Source: Malania oleifera
Taxonomy: Eukaryota > Streptophyta > Magnoliopsida > Santalales > Ximeniaceae
DNA: 64,000 bases
Assembly (NCBI RefSeq): GCF_029873635.1
Contig: NC_080423.1
Span: 87,961,191-88,025,190 of the forward strand
Direction: 5' to 3'
Position 1 is the first letter of the stretch; each line of letters begins with the position of its first letter. A program made the translations under genes and the position numbers. Positions 1 to 12,388 of the stretch are shown piece after piece. The notes under the pieces were generated by a model. The model did not search any database. It was not told the DNA's origin and saw only the letters and a list, made by a program, of their open reading frames with translations.

Positions 1-576
1 CTAAATTTTAGTATTTTGTAGTATATAGCATTTCTTACAACTATAGTAAGGCCAAATACTGAGTAGAAAGTCTTACCTTGAATTTGGGATGATTTCCAAC
101 TCAACCCCTCCGACAATCCACTCAAGTAGATATGTAGAGAACTTCACCAGGAGCATCGTGGTGGTCCAGATCATCGAACCAACAAAAATCGACCCAAGAT
201 CTTAGAGAGAAGGGAGGAGGGCGTGGAGGAGAGAGAACGAGGAGTATTTGCGCCGAAAATGGCCAAAAAATGAAGGTTGGCTCTATTTATACACTGTGCT
301 TCGTCGACAAGCCATGTCATCTCGTCGACGAAGCCAAGAAGAAGACTCGTTGACGAACTCTCTCCTTGTCGAAGAAATTCAGATTCACCCAAAACCCTCT
401 CTCTGTATTTTCTCGTCGATGAGACACGTCCTCGTCGACGAGCCCAATTGTAACTTTGTCGACGAAAGCTTCGCATTCATCAACGAGGCCTGTTACCCCT
501 TTCTTTTCCCTTCCAACTTCTATTTCCCCCCTCTTTATCATTATTTAAAATACCATAATTCCTCTCGGTTATTACA
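1..576 (-). repeat. 3' LTR of gypsy chromovirus A (runs off left edge)
   Basis: This stretch matches 7160-7698 almost base for base, apart from point changes and small indels, and ends in the same ...ATTACA. It is the downstream LTR of a minus-strand element; the rest lies outside the window. It contains a TATA-like box (TATAAATAG on the minus strand, about 283-291). Upstream of that box is a cluster of CGTCGACG-type palindromic words (about 305-490). Confidence 0.88.
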
Positions 577-588
577 TTCTCCCCTTCT
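577..588 (-). other. Polypurine tract of gypsy element A
   Basis: A purine-rich run (GAAGGGGAGAA on the minus strand) abuts the inner end of the 3' LTR. This is where plus-strand DNA synthesis of an LTR retrotransposon is primed. The interval 589-823 is the 3' untranslated spacer of the element and holds nothing else I recognise. Confidence 0.8.
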
Positions 589-823
589 TATAAAAATTTC
601 GTCCTCGAAATTTTCTATTCACGTAGTTCATCATCACTTAAAGAAAAATGGTCTACTTATTTTATTACTTACCCTCACTTATGGCAGAGGAATACCGTGG
701 TTACATTGCAACTCCTGGGAGATTACATATACAAAAGAAAAATTCTCCTAAAACTAGAATGCTACACTAATTAAATCATTACATGTACATGCAAAAGAAA
801 TATTACCTAACTACTTAAGCTTC

Positions 824-2467
824 TTAGAATAAATGTGGATACTTCTGTTCCATCTGCTCCTCGGACTCCCAAGAAGCCTCTTCCACTGCATGATTCCTCC
901 ACAAAAATTTTACCAAAGGAATCTTCTTGTTACGTAACTCTTGCACTTTCCTATCCAGAATCTGTACTGGTACCTCCTCATACACCAGTGAATCACTGAG
1001 CTCTAATTCACCATAGCTGATGATAAGAGAAGGATCTGAGATGTATTTCCCCCACATAGAAACATGGAATACGTCGTGGATCATGGACAACATAGGTGGC
1101 AAAACTAGCCTGTAGGCAATCGGCTCCACTTTATCTAGAATCTCAAACGGACTGATAAATCTAGGGTTAAGTTTACCCTTCTTCCCAAATCGCATAACTC
1201 CTTTTAACAGAGCTACTTTCAGAAATACATGATTACCAACATCAAACTCCAAATTCCTACGACGATTATCGGCATAAGTTTTCTGTCAGCTCTAAGCTGC
1301 ATAGATTCTATCTCTGATAAGTTGAACCTTGTCACGCGCTTACTAAACAAGCTCTAATCCCACTACTCGCTGCTCACCCACTTCATCCCAAAATAAAGGA
1401 AAACGACATCTTCTACCGTATAAAGCCTCAAATTGTGTCATGCCAATACTGGTCTGATAACTTTTATTATACGCAAACTCTACCAACGGCATGAACTGAG
1501 TCCAACTACCCCCAAAATCTAATACGCACGCTCGGAGCGTATCCTCCAATATCTGTATCGTCCTCTCAGTCTGCTCATCTGACTAATGATGGAATGTCGT
1601 GCTAAACGATAACTAAGACCCTAGGGCTTCCTGCAAGCTCTTCCAGAAATGTGACGTAAAACGCGGGTCACGATCTGACATAATCGATACTGGCACCCCA
1701 TGAGAATGAACTATCTCCTGAATGTAGATCTCCGCAAAACGGTTGAGGGAGTAGCTGATCTTGATAGGAAAAAAGTGGGCGGCCTTAGTCAATCGGTCTA
1801 CTATTACCCAAATCGCATTCTGGTCATGTAACGCCATCGGCAGTCCTAACGCGAAGTCCATGGATATATGATCCCACTTCCACTCTAGGATAAATAACAA
1901 CTGCAACTGACCTGTCGGCCTCTGATGCTCAGCTTTTACCTGCTGGCACGTCAAACACTGTGTTACATACTCAACGATTTCTTTCTTCATACCACTCCAC
2001 TAGTACGACTCTCACAGATCCCTATACATCTTCGTACTGCCTGGATGAGCTGTATACAAAGATCTGAGCTTTGTCTAAAATAGTCTTTCTGATGTCAACA
2101 TTGGCGGGAACACATAACCTGGAATGGAACCGCAAAGCTCCATCATCCACAACATAGAATTCCTCCCTTGACCACTCTACACTCTGTCCATCATCTCTGC
2201 TAATTCTAGGTCTTCTTTCTAAGCAACTTTAATTCTTTCCTATAGAGTAGGTTGCACCACTAAACTGGCAATGTGAGCCTAAGAACTACTCTCCACTAAT
2301 TCAATGATGAGTCTCTCCAGATCCATCATGATTGGATATTGGATCTCCATAGCTGTCAATATTGATTCCCTAGATTTCCTACTCAATGCATCAACTACCA
2401 CGTTTGCTTTTCCTAGGTGAGAACTAATGGTACAATCGAAATCCTTAATTACCTCCAACCACCTTCT
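824..2467 (-). pseudogene. Gypsy A integrase with C-terminal chromodomain (degenerate)
   Basis: This is the integrase of the pol polyprotein, which inserts element cDNA into the genome. In element order one sees an HHCC-type zinc region ending in CLTCQQVKAEHQRP (about 1930-1960), the first catalytic Asp in ISMDFALGLP, and the second in SIMSDRDPRFTSHFW. Then come AYNKSYQTSIGM and ALYGRRCR, and a C-terminal module ending WRNHAVEEASWESEEQMEQ. That tail is the chromodomain of Tekay/Del-type chromoviruses, thought to guide insertion to heterochromatin. The frame is the same as in the upstream RT and gag, but stops split it (for example near 1610, 1340 and 1255). It cannot make a functional protein. 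Confidence 0.9.
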
Positions 2468-3763
2468 CTACCTCATATTCAGTTCCTTCTGCGTGAAAAA
2501 GTACTTCAAACTCTTGTAATCGGAAAAAATCTCACACCGCTCACCATACAGGTAATGCCTCCAAATCTTCAATGCGTGTACAACTGTAGCCAACTCAAGA
2601 TCATGGGTAGGGTAGTTCTTCTCATATTCTTTCAACTGTCTGGAAGCATACGCCACCACCCTGCCATGCTGCATCAACATATAGCCAAGTCCTTTCAAGG
2701 ATGCATCACTGTAAATGACATAACCCTCACCCCCTGACAGGATGATCAACACTGGCACCGTGATAGGCCTCTGTTTTAACTCTTAAAAACTCTGTTCACA
2801 ACTATCATCCCACTCAAATCTAACATTCTTCCTAGTCAATCGTGTCAGAGGCCCTGATAATGTCGAGAATCCCTCAACGAAACGACTGTAATACCTAGCT
2901 AACCCCAAGAAACTTCTGATCTCCTGGACGTTCCTCGGTCTAGCCCAATTCACTATGGCCTCAACCTTACTAAGATCCACCGAAATACCATCTCCAGACA
3001 TAACATGCCCCAAAAGCACGACCTTCTCAGGCTAGAAGTCACATTTACTGAACTTAGCGTACAACTTCTTTTCCCGAAGCATTTGCAGAACCTGCCTCAA
3101 ATGTGTCTCATACTTCTCATAGCTTCTCAAATAGACCAGTATATCATCAATAAAAACAACAACAAACTGATCTAAATATGGATGAAAAATCATATTCATC
3201 AAATCCATAAATATAACAGGAGCATTCGTCAAATCAAATGGCATAACAAAAAACTCGTAATGCCCGTACCTGGTCTTGAAGGCCCTCTTTAAGACGTCTT
3301 CTGCTTTCACTTTCACTTGATGATAATTTGATCTGAGGTCAATCTTCGAATACACCTGTGTACCCTGGAGCTGGTCAAACAAATCGTCTATACAGGGTAG
3401 AGGATATTTGTTCTTGATCATCACTTTATTAATTTTTCTAAAATCTATACACATCCTCATCGACCAATCTTTCTTTGTTACAAATAAAACTGGAGCTTCC
3501 CATGGAGATACACTGGGCCGTATAAAGCCCTTATCAAGCAAATCTTGCAACTGATCCTTCAATTCTTCCAATTCCGCTGGCGTCATCCGGTTAGGTACTT
3601 TAAAAATCGGCACTGTACTTGGAAGTAGATCAATAGGGAAATCTACCTCACGATCTGGTAGCAAGCCTGGTAACTCATCTGGGAAGACATTTATAAATTC
3701 TTTTACTACAGGCCTGCTAGCAAGTTTCAATTCATTCTCTGACATCTCCTTCAAAATAGCCAC
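2468..3763 (-). pseudogene. Gypsy A reverse transcriptase and RNase H (degenerate)
   Basis: This is the Ty3/gypsy RT followed by RNase H. The RT catalytic box reads FIDDILVY (3140-3154), preceded by [15 protein letters not shown] and [13 protein letters not shown]. After it come [11 protein letters not shown], a stop where the family has Trp (TGG to TAG, just below 3032), and LGHVMSGDGISV. RNase H follows with [15 protein letters not shown] and [16 protein letters not shown]. All pieces share one reading frame, so decay is mainly by point mutation. Another stop lies around 2760-2780. The order RT-RNase H-integrase identifies Ty3/gypsy. Confidence 0.93.
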
Positions 3764-4262
3764 AAACCCCTAGCAACCACTCATCAGTAGTCTCCTAGCA
3801 TGAATAGCTGAAACTAGCTGAGGCGGGGATTGCACTCGCGATCCTACGAACTTGAATTCTGCTCGTCCTAGAGGCTTGAATATCACTTCTCATGAATGGC
3901 ACTCTATGCTAGCCAAATTAGCTACTAGCCAATCCATGTCGAAGATCACATTGAATCCATGCATATCAAGTACTATCAAATTGGCAGACAGAATTTCCCC
4001 TTGAATATCAACAAAACAACCCCGGAACTCTACTCATCTCACTGTTGACCCAATCGCCGTAGATGCCAACAGTTTAGTACCTAACAACTATGCTTCTACC
4101 CCACATAGTCTAGTGCACTTCGAAGACACAAACGAGTGTGTGGCTCCTAAATCAAACAATGCAATAACTTTAAAAGAAAACATAATAACCATGCCTGTCA
4201 CCACGTCACCTGCCATCTCAGCCTCACTTGGCGTCAGAGTAAACACCCTCACTAGAGCCATG
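3764..4262 (-). pseudogene. Gypsy A aspartic protease (mutated active site)
   Basis: This is the retropepsin segment between gag and RT. The flap-side context ALFDLGATHSFV is clear at about 4145-4180. The family catalytic triad is D-S/T-G, but here the Ser codon TCA reads TTA (Leu), giving D-L-G, which should inactivate the enzyme. Further stops follow (for example after CTRLCGVEA). The second half (VLDMHGFNVIFDMDWL) is recognisable. Confidence 0.82.
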
Positions 4263-5302
4263 TTCCTCTACTGGCCCCCACGTGGTGCTTGATAACCTCC
4301 CCGGTACAGTCTGGGAGCTAGAACTGCATCTGGTGGGGAAGGGAAGTCTCCCACCATGTGCCCCGGTCTACCGCAATGATAGCAAACCACATCATCTGCT
4401 TGACACTCTTCCCAGTGTCTCCTATTACACGTCTTACAGACTAGAGGACCCTGCCCTACCTGAACCTCAAATCCTCCAGTCTCCTGCCTCCGTCCTCTCC
4501 CATGGTTTTCTCTCCTCCACTGATTCTGTCTAGGACCCTGCTGGTAGCCCGTAGATGCAGATCTCTTCCTCTAACTCTACTCCTCTGCATCCAAACGCTC
4601 ACCAACCTCTGCCAAGGCTACTCTATCAACTAGCTCATCAAAATCCTGGATCTGTAGTACCACCAGCTGCTGGAATATACTCCGCCTCAAGCCTCTCTCA
4701 AACTGCCTCACTTTTTTCACCTTGTTAGGGACAATGTATAGGGCGAAATGAGAAAGCTTGATAAAACGCGCCGCATACTGCTGTACTGATAATTGTCCTT
4801 ACTTCAGACTCAGGAACTCTTATACTTTAGCATCCCTAACAGTAGCTGAGAAATATCTGTCGAAGAACAAGTCTTTAAACCGATCCCAAGTCATGACTAC
4901 CAGTGTAGTCCTCTGTTGCTCCAAAAGCCTCACAGAAGTCCACCACCTCTCAACCTCTCCTGTCAATCTATAGGTGGCAAAGAGGACCCTTTGCTCTTCT
5001 ATGCACTGTAACACGGCCAGAACCTTCTCGATCTCTTGCATCTAATTCTCAGCAGCTGTAGGATCGACTCCTCTTGAAAAGTTCGGAGGATTCATCTTCG
5101 TAAACTTCTTGATAGTGCATCCATGGCCTACCAGTAGACCACTTTGCTCCCTCGATCTCCTAGCGATCTCAGCCATAACCTGCTGAGTCACGCTATGTAA
5201 TACCGCGTCAAAGTCAGTCTCGCCTGCAACTGAAGGCCCTACTCCATCACTACCACTTACATGGGTACTACTTCCTCCTGGATTCATCTTGAAAAATAAC
5301 AA
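4263..5302 (-). pseudogene. Gypsy A gag (capsid/nucleocapsid, degenerate)
   Basis: Gag forms the virus-like particle and packages the RNA. The start is Met at 5302 or the inner Met at 5287 (MNPGGSS). A retrotransposon gag core follows, with TYRLTGEVERWWTSVR and TWDRFKDLFFDRYFS at about 4830-4990. The zinc knuckle near 4355-4400 reads CYHCGRPGHMVGDF, so the last Cys of CX2CX4HX4C is Phe. The in-frame TAG at about 5042 and others (about 4817, 4575, 4270) break it. It lies in the same frame as pol, consistent with a single gag-pol polyprotein. Confidence 0.88.
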
Positions 5303-5575
5303 ACATAATTTAGAAATCCTATCTTTATAATTTACCCACCTAACCTCACCACTTATCTTAACAATCTCAGCTTATTTCTAACCCTAGTCCTATAATCTAG
5401 GAACATAATCTGACAATAACTTACTATGATTTTCCTGAAATCGTCACCCTAGGAAAAAGACAAAAACTACCATAAAATTCTTGCCTCTAGACTGTAGAAC
5501 AAAACCTTAAATCATTTCCTATACTCTGGTATCGTTTTCGCTGCATTCTAAAGTTCACAAAATCTAGTAACCTAA

Positions 5576-5588
5576 GCTCTGATACCAA
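5576..5588 (-). other. Primer binding site, initiator tRNA-Met
   Basis: On the minus strand this reads TTGGTATCAGAGC, the standard complement of the plant initiator tRNA-Met 3' end. It lies two bases inside the 5' LTR (which begins TGTAAC on the plus strand at 5591). It fixes the orientation of element A and the inner LTR boundary. Confidence 0.93.
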
Positions 5589-5590
5589 AC

Positions 5591-7698
5591 TGTAACAACC
5601 TGCTTAATTTCCATATATTTTTTTTTCTTGTTTACAATAAAACCCATATAATAAATCCATCAGATCATAATCCACTTGGACCCGGGGGTACCTAGGATAC
5701 AACAGAAATACAAACGGAAGCCTAAGCAGTAGGAAACATACAATCATAATATCATAAATACAAAACCATACATCACAATACCAGAGTTACTATATTTATT
5801 GTATTTAGGTATATACATCCCAAAAGAAAGACCTAGGGACATTTTCCACAAAATTCCAACCGTCCCTACCAAAACGTACCTTTTAGAGAGGGCAAATCAA
5901 CAGTATTATATCAATGGAGCCTTACCCACTCTCCTATCAGGGGCTCCAGAAATGCTTATAAAATTGTGGGGTGAGACACCTCTCAGTAAGGGAAATAAAC
6001 TAATACTAGTGTGTGGCAACATGAGCATTTATGTGTTATACATATAATTATATACATAAACATAATCAGTAAAACTGTATGTATCATATCTAGGAAAACA
6101 TATATACTCATTCAAAAGCAGAACATAAAGGATTTCTGATGACATAGTTCATCTTATATAATAATAATAACACAAAAATCACCCTAGTAGGTTAGTTGGT
6201 TTTGTCTTGTATTACCCCCACATGACTAGATTGTGTGACCCGAAGGCGGGACCTGACAATGGTTGACCGACAACTGCCAAGTCAAAAGTACAGCCTATAA
6301 GTTTGATGGGTCTGCCAGACCTAGTCCGTACACCAAGGGCACTCACACTTCTTAAAACCACATCAACCATCCAATCTCACGCCACTCCGTACATTAGCGT
6401 TAACAAAAATATCATGATAAATCATGAAAACATAGCATCAGTACCGTGCAAGTACTAACCTAGACCAAGCCAACCAGGTTCTGATAACGTCTAGCATATA
6501 CTGAAACTGTGATACATGGATATTTCATACCATTAATTATCAAATCAATCATATCATTTTGCATATATATATATATATATATATATCATGAAAATCATCA
6601 GCTCGTACGCTAGTATTTCATATGTTATCATAGCTCGGCCCGTACGTCGACAAATCATATCCATAGCTCAACCCATACGCTGGAAAATCATATCCATAGC
6701 TCGGCATGTACGCCGGCAAATCATATACATAGCACGGCCCGTACGCTGGCAAAACATATCCGTAGCTCGGCTCGTATGCCCGCAAATCATGCACATAGCT
6801 CAGCCCGTGCGTCGGCAAACATATAAAAATCTCGGCCCATACGCCGGTTTTTCATTATAAAAATCCATATCTTTATCATATTCCCAGAAAACAGTATTTC
6901 ATAATAATTTCCACTCATGCCACATGAAACAAGTTTTTCGTATATTTAACATACCATCATTTTCAGCAGCATCTCCCAACTATAAAACATATATAAATAT
7001 ATTTATTTTCTTGAAATCAGATGTTGTAATAACATACATACATTTTCATAAAATAACTAGCTTAATTTATTCTCTTACCTGGTTCCTAAAAAAGCCCCCC
7101 CAAGAAACAGTCTTGCACCCGCAGGGTTCCCCAATCAACACCCTGAAAACAACATTTTCCAGAACTAAAATTCAGTATTTCATCGTATGTAGCATTTCTT
7201 ACAACTATAGTAAGGCCAAATATTGAGTAGAAAGTCTTACCCTGAATTTGGTATAGTTTCCAACTCAGCCCCACCGACGATCCACTCTAGAAAATATGCA
7301 GAGAACTTCACCAAGAGCGTCGTGGTGGCCTCAGATCGTCGAACCAACAACAGATCGGCCTGAGATCTTAGAGAGAAGGGAGGAAGGGTGTAGAGGAGAG
7401 AGAGGGAGGAGTATTTGTGTTGGACATAGCCAAAAAAATGAAGAGTGGCTCTATTTATACACTAGGTTTCGTCGACGAGCCACGTCATCTCATCGACAAA
7501 CTCTATCCTCGTCGACAAAATTCTTAATCACCCAAAACCCTCTCTCGATATTTTCGCATCGACGAGACACGTCCTCGTCGACGAGCCCAATTGTAACTTC
7601 GTCGACGAGGCCTGCTGCCCCTTTCTTTTCCCTTCCAACTTCTATTTCCCCCCTCTTTATCATTATTTAAAATACCATAATTCCTCCAAGTCATTACA
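5591..7698 (-). repeat. 5' LTR of gypsy chromovirus A (2.1 kb)
   Basis: Bounded by TG...CA (TGTAACAACC at 5591, ATTACA ending at 7698). Its last 540 bases match the partial 3' LTR at 1-576. A TATA-like box lies at 7452-7460 (minus), with CGTCGACG words upstream (about 7470-7610). A block shared with other gypsy LTRs here lies at 5968-6045, and a second (CCCCCACATGACTAG...TTGTGTG) at about 6210-6240. A (TA)n run is at about 6564-6590. Short open frames inside it are not genes. Confidence 0.9.
6626..6860. repeat. 33-bp minisatellite inside the gypsy A LTR
   Basis: About seven tandem units of 33 bp with the core CATAGCTCGGCCCGTACG, starting near 6629, 6662, 6695, 6728, 6761 and 6794, the last degenerate. 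Because 33 is a multiple of three, both strands stay open and would encode an 11-residue Tyr-rich repeat on the minus strand. I regard that as incidental. Confidence 0.85.
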
Positions 7699-7905
7699 CA
7701 TCTGACTGTAGTGTCTGGCATCGTCGTAGTATTGTGCCAATCGCAAACCCTACAAAGTAATAATTATAAAAAAAAAAATTAGTGTACAATTTTTTAACAC
7801 ATATGTATACTATAATTAAAAATGATTTGATAGCATAATGGTCGGATATTCGAACATAGTTAGAAAAAAATGATACATTTGTAAATAACTAAGTTTGATT
7901 AGTCG
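7699..7905. other. Short unassigned AT-rich spacer
   Basis: The flank between gypsy A and the first satellite monomer. No coding similarity or repeat was recognised. The first five bases after the LTR (CATCT) would be its target-site duplication, but the partner lies outside the window. Confidence 0.4.
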
Positions 7906-8079
7906 GAATTCACCCCACTCAGTTCAAACCTCATATGCCCGAATTGTAAGCTAAGTTCTTAAAATGAACTAAGTTTACAAAGTTTGTTTGTATTACATAG
8001 CTTCTACATGGAGAAAAAGCTCTCATGAAGGAGTTTTTGGGCATCGTCAGCTTCGATACGTCCAGGCCAATGTGACGTG
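7906..8079 (+). repeat. Isolated satellite monomer, type A
   Basis: One monomer of the same family as the array at 17290-20010. It contains CACCCCACTCAGTTC, CCTCATATGCCCGAATTG, AAAATGAACTAAGTTTAC, then GGAGTTTTTGGGCATCGTCAG. The TTTGTATT...GCTTCTA segment marks it as the longer A type. It runs straight into gypsy RT sequence at 8080. Confidence 0.82.
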
Positions 8080-9435
8080 AATTTTGACTAGAGAAAGTAG
8101 CATTTATATGGCATGTTATTTCAGTGGGGATGGAATTTCAGGGAATTCTAGTAAGATTGAAGCAATAGTGAATTGGGTCAGGCCAAAGAATGTTCAGGAA
8201 ATTAGGAGTTTCATGGGATTGATGGGTTATTACCGTCGATTTGTTAAGGGGTTTTCATCTTTATCAGAGCCTCTCACGCGTCTGACTATGAACAATGTCA
8301 GGTTTGAATGGGATGATGATTGCGAGCAAAGCTTCCAGGAACTGAAACAGAGGTTTTTCACTACACCAGTGTTGATCATTTCGTCAGGGGGTGATGGTTA
8401 TTTTATTTACAGTGACGCATCTTTGAAATGGCTCGAATGTGTATTGATGCAGCATGGTAGGGTTGTAGCTTATGCCTTTCGAAAATTGAAAAAATATGAA
8501 AATAAATACCCTACCCACGATCTAGAATTGGCTATAGTGGTACACATATTAAAGATTTAGAGGCATTACTTGTATGGTAAGAGATGCGAGATATTCTTTG
8601 ATCAGAAAAATTTGAAGTACTTTTTTATTCAAAAGGAGCTAAACATGAGATAGAGAAGGTGGTTGGAACTTATTAAATATTATGACTGCATTATCAATTA
8701 CCACCCAGGAAAAGCAAACGTGGTTGTTGATGCTTTGAGCAGGAAATCAATGGGACCAACACTGGCAGCTGTGGAGATTCAGCATCCGATCCAGATGGAT
8801 CTGGAAAGACTCGGTGTAAAATTGGTGAAGAGTGACCCTTGGGCATTTATTTCCAACCTAGTAGTGCAGCCTACTCTATAGGAAAGGATTAAGATCGCTC
8901 AGAGAGATGACGTGGAATTAGCAGAGCTAATAGCTAAGGTGCAAGATGGACAGGGAGAAGAATTCAGTATTTTTGATGACGGGGCCTTGAGGTTCCATTC
9001 TAGGTTGTGTGTTCCTTCAGATATGGGCATTAGGAGGATGATCTTAGAGGAGGCTCACAGATCCTTGTACACGGTTCATTCCGCTATTACTAAAATGTAT
9101 AGGGATCTGCAAGAGTTTTATTGGTGGAGCGGCATGAAGGGAAAAATTACTGAGTTCGTGCAATAGTGTCTAACGTGCCAGCAGGTAAAGGCTAAGCACC
9201 AGAGGCCATTGAGCTAGTTTCAGCCGCTTTACATCCTTAAGTGAAAGTGGGATCATGTATCTATGGACTTCGCGACAGGTTTACCATCGGCACCGCATGG
9301 TCAGAATGCTATTTGGGTGGTCGTTGATAGATTGATGAAGATTGCTCACTTCATTCCTATTAAAGTCAAATATTCCATGGACAGATTGGCGAAATTATAT
9401 GTTTAGGAGATAATATGATCACATGGTGTGCCAAT
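8080..9435 (+). pseudogene. Gypsy pol fragment: end of RT, RNase H, start of integrase
   Basis: A 5'-truncated chromovirus pol piece closely related to element A but on the opposite strand. It begins inside RT (GHVIS region) and continues EIRSFMGLMGYYRRFVKG and [10 protein letters not shown] (RNase H). RNase H continues to HPGKANVVVDALSRKS. The integrase N-terminus follows (VHSAITKMYRDLQEFYWWSGMK, CLTCQQVKAKHQRP, VSMDFATGLPSAP). Everything is in one frame with several stops (near 8561, 8652, 8879, 9165). It ends at SHGVPIV, just before the second catalytic Asp, because copia 1 is inserted there. Confidence 0.9.
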
Positions 9436-10357
9436 TGTTGATTAAGGTGCAATCCCAAGAGAGGGGGTGAATTGGGTATTTAAAAAAAATTCTTGAAACC
9501 TATTTACCAATCAATCCCTATTTCTATGTTTAACTGATTAATGGTATGAACTTATGTTTGAATTAAAGTTATTTTATCAATGAATTTCTTTTTACCCAAT
9601 TAAGTACGTGTAAAGTTATTCAACATACACAAGCAAGTAGGACATTAAAATATGTTGCAGAAAATAAAAGGGATAAGGGAAGAGAGAATGCAACCACGAT
9701 TTTACGAGGTTCAGCCAACCCGGCCTACGTCCTCGCCTTGAGCAACCCACTCAAGGATTCCACTAAAATCTCTGCTCCTTAAATTGGGATGGAGCTTCCC
9801 TCACAATCCACTGCTTACAAGAGGTACAACTCCCTCCTAATCCGCTGCTTACAAGAGGTACAACATCCTCCTCACACCCGGTTCACAACCCGAACCGTGT
9901 TTACAATTTAGGCTCAAATCTGCAAACACTCAATGTTGCTTCTAATAAAAGTTGGTGAGTACAATTCAAAGTCCTAGTACATTAAAATATGATGTAACTT
10001 AAAGCTCAGAATGTATGGAAATGATTCAATCGTTTATGTATGATATGCATCAACACAAAAATCCCTCTTTAACCAAAACTCCTAAGTAAATAAATATTTG
10101 AAATGCTTTGGAGTATATTAGGGTTCTAGTTCACTTTGTAAAGAAGCACAAATATGTCTAATGTGAACTTGATAAAACCCTTATCTTGAATATTTTATCA
10201 ATCTATATCAAAAAGCTTTCTTTCAAATTTTTAATCACAACCCAATCTTTGTAATATGTAAATAGATATATGATATGTAATTCAAAGATCAAAATATTAA
10301 GTATAAGGTTTTCCAAACAAAGTATCCCTCAATAAGATAAATATTTATGAGCACCAA

Positions 10358-10401
<44 letters not shown>

Positions 10402-11685
10402 GTGTTTTAAAATATCTAAATTATGAATTTCTTAACTGAAAAACACACTTGAATCAATTCTTTCAATCAATCACACAACTTTAATCAAGTAATGATCTTG
10501 TTTAAAATAACTATGTATATGTATAGGCACTTTCAAGATCAATCTTTTAATCAAAATAGATTTTTCAATAATAAGCTCTATGAACAATATATATATGTAT
10601 ATTTATATACTCTTGAATCAAAGACCAATCAACCAATAGCTAAAAAACTTTAACAAGTAATGATCTCGTCAAAAGCAATTTTTATATGTATGTGCACACT
10701 CAAGATCAAACTTTTCTAATGATGTTGAATAACAAGTAATGAGATGAGACGTTCTTGAAAATAATAACTTGAATGATCAAACCTCAATACTAGATTGAAG
10801 TATAGTAGAGTAAACAAGTTCCCTTTGAAAATCTGAATTGATTTGCCCAAGTTTGAAGATATGAGATTGATGTATAGGCGAACGAATAGCACTAGAAGTA
10901 GATAATCAACAAACTTGCAACAAAGTGCGTTCTTCTCTTTCTTGTGTGTCTCTCTATCTCTTCTAGGGTTTAGATATTCATAATACATAGTATATTACCC
11001 TTAGAATTGATCTCATCCGTTGGATCAACAAGATACCTCGCGTGTCTTTTTAATAAAGAACTGATTTTTAGGCTTTCCCGTGAGTTCAGGCAACCGAACT
11101 CGACTTCAGGCTCCTGAAGTGTCAACTTCAGGCGCCTGAGGTTCCAAGGTCAAGCGACCGAGGTACCTCTACCAGGTTTTGTCTTTCCCATTTAATTCTT
11201 CAGGCTACCGAACTTAATCTTCAGGTTACCGAAGAAATTCTTCAGGCTACCGAAGTCCAAATTTTTATTTCCTTTTTCTAATTTTAGAAAATGCTTTGCT
11301 CTTTTTCTTGGGCCTTTTATTAAACATATTTTCCAGATTTCAAAAACATTTCTAAGTCCATGAAGGTTCCCTAATGATATACATGAAATGCATGAATCCT
11401 AAAATCATTCTAAGTTTTGTTGAGCCTCAAGATAAATCATACGAAAATGTAGATACATGAGTTCTAAATACCCATTCCCAAGACATTCTTGAACTTTGCC
11501 GCTTGCATCTTGATTCTCATACTCTTTGAGTTCCATGGTGTTTTCTAATATGTATAAGCTTTACTTTATGGCATCCATGACTCGTTATCTTTTTGTGCAT
11601 GCTCAGTGTAAGTCCTGTTTACAAACTCAATGCACAGATCAACTATTGTCATTATCAAAACAAGATTGGACTCGTAGAGTCAACA
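9436..11685 (-). repeat. 3' LTR of copia element 1 (2.25 kb)
   Basis: Starts TGTTGATTAAGG and ends GTCAACA next to a polypurine tract, so this is the downstream LTR of a minus-strand element. Positions 9436-9800 match 15666-16028. The U5 end carries the (complement of) CACCCCC-CTCTTGGGAT seen in all Maximus/SIRE-like copia LTRs in this window. Around 11090-11260 lies a cluster of CTTCAGGCGCCTGAAG-type words. (TA)n is at 10360-10397. The open frames within are not genes. Confidence 0.85.
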
Positions 11686-11696
11686 ATCTCCCCCTT
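11686..11696 (-). other. Polypurine tract of copia 1
   Basis: Reads CAAGGGGGAGAT on the minus strand, directly abutting the LTR end at 11685. This is the plus-strand primer of the element. Confidence 0.8.
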
Positions 11697-12388
11697 GTTG
11701 ATGATGACAAATGTACGAGCAAAAATATATAATGGGTTATGCCTAACAAGGCTCCCCCTCAATTAATGCAACAAGTATTCAATAAATGACAATATGCTCA
11801 TGTTCATACACAAAGTGTTTAGCCTGAATCCAAATGAAATATGAAATATGCTCATAATAAATATGCTCATGATGTTTGAACTATGACATCAATAATAGTT
11901 TCTCCCCCTTTGTATATCTCACCCTTTGCATAACATCAATAACAGTTTTTGCTCATTCTTCTTTGCTTTTGATTTTTATTTTATTTTTGTGTGTTATTAT
12001 TTTTGCTCTAGATTTTTCTCCCCCTTTTGACATCAACAAAAAGGTGTATAATTTGAATTCAAAGAGCAAGGAAATATATGCATTTGGAGAACCAAGGAAT
12101 AAATCTTTAACACTCCCCCTCATAATTAGCATACTTCAAAAGTTTCTCACAAAGTTCAGAAGTTTCAAAGTTTTGCAAAATTTATCATTAACAATAGAAC
12201 TTGCAATACATCAACCAGATAACAAAACATTTCAAAGTTTTATAACTTCAAAGCTAGAACCAAATACCTAGAAAGACTCATAGTCTTTGCTCACACATAC
12301 TTTTCCTTTTACAAAAACAAAAAAATTGATAGTCAGAATTTTAAGCATGTGTAGCATACTAAGTAGCACAAAAGAAATCATCTAACAT
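11697..12388. other. 3' non-coding region of copia 1
   Basis: AT-rich internal sequence between the extra ORF and the polypurine tract, with several TCTCCCCC/CTCCCCCTT runs (for example 11900, 12018, 12111) that look like duplicated polypurine-tract-like motifs. No reliable coding sequence. Confidence 0.5.

Noticed and set aside
6618..6860. Open frames on both strands encoding an 11-residue Tyr-rich repeat
   Set aside because: They coincide exactly with the 33-bp LTR minisatellite; a repeat whose length is a multiple of three stays open by itself. No start context, and it lies inside an LTR.
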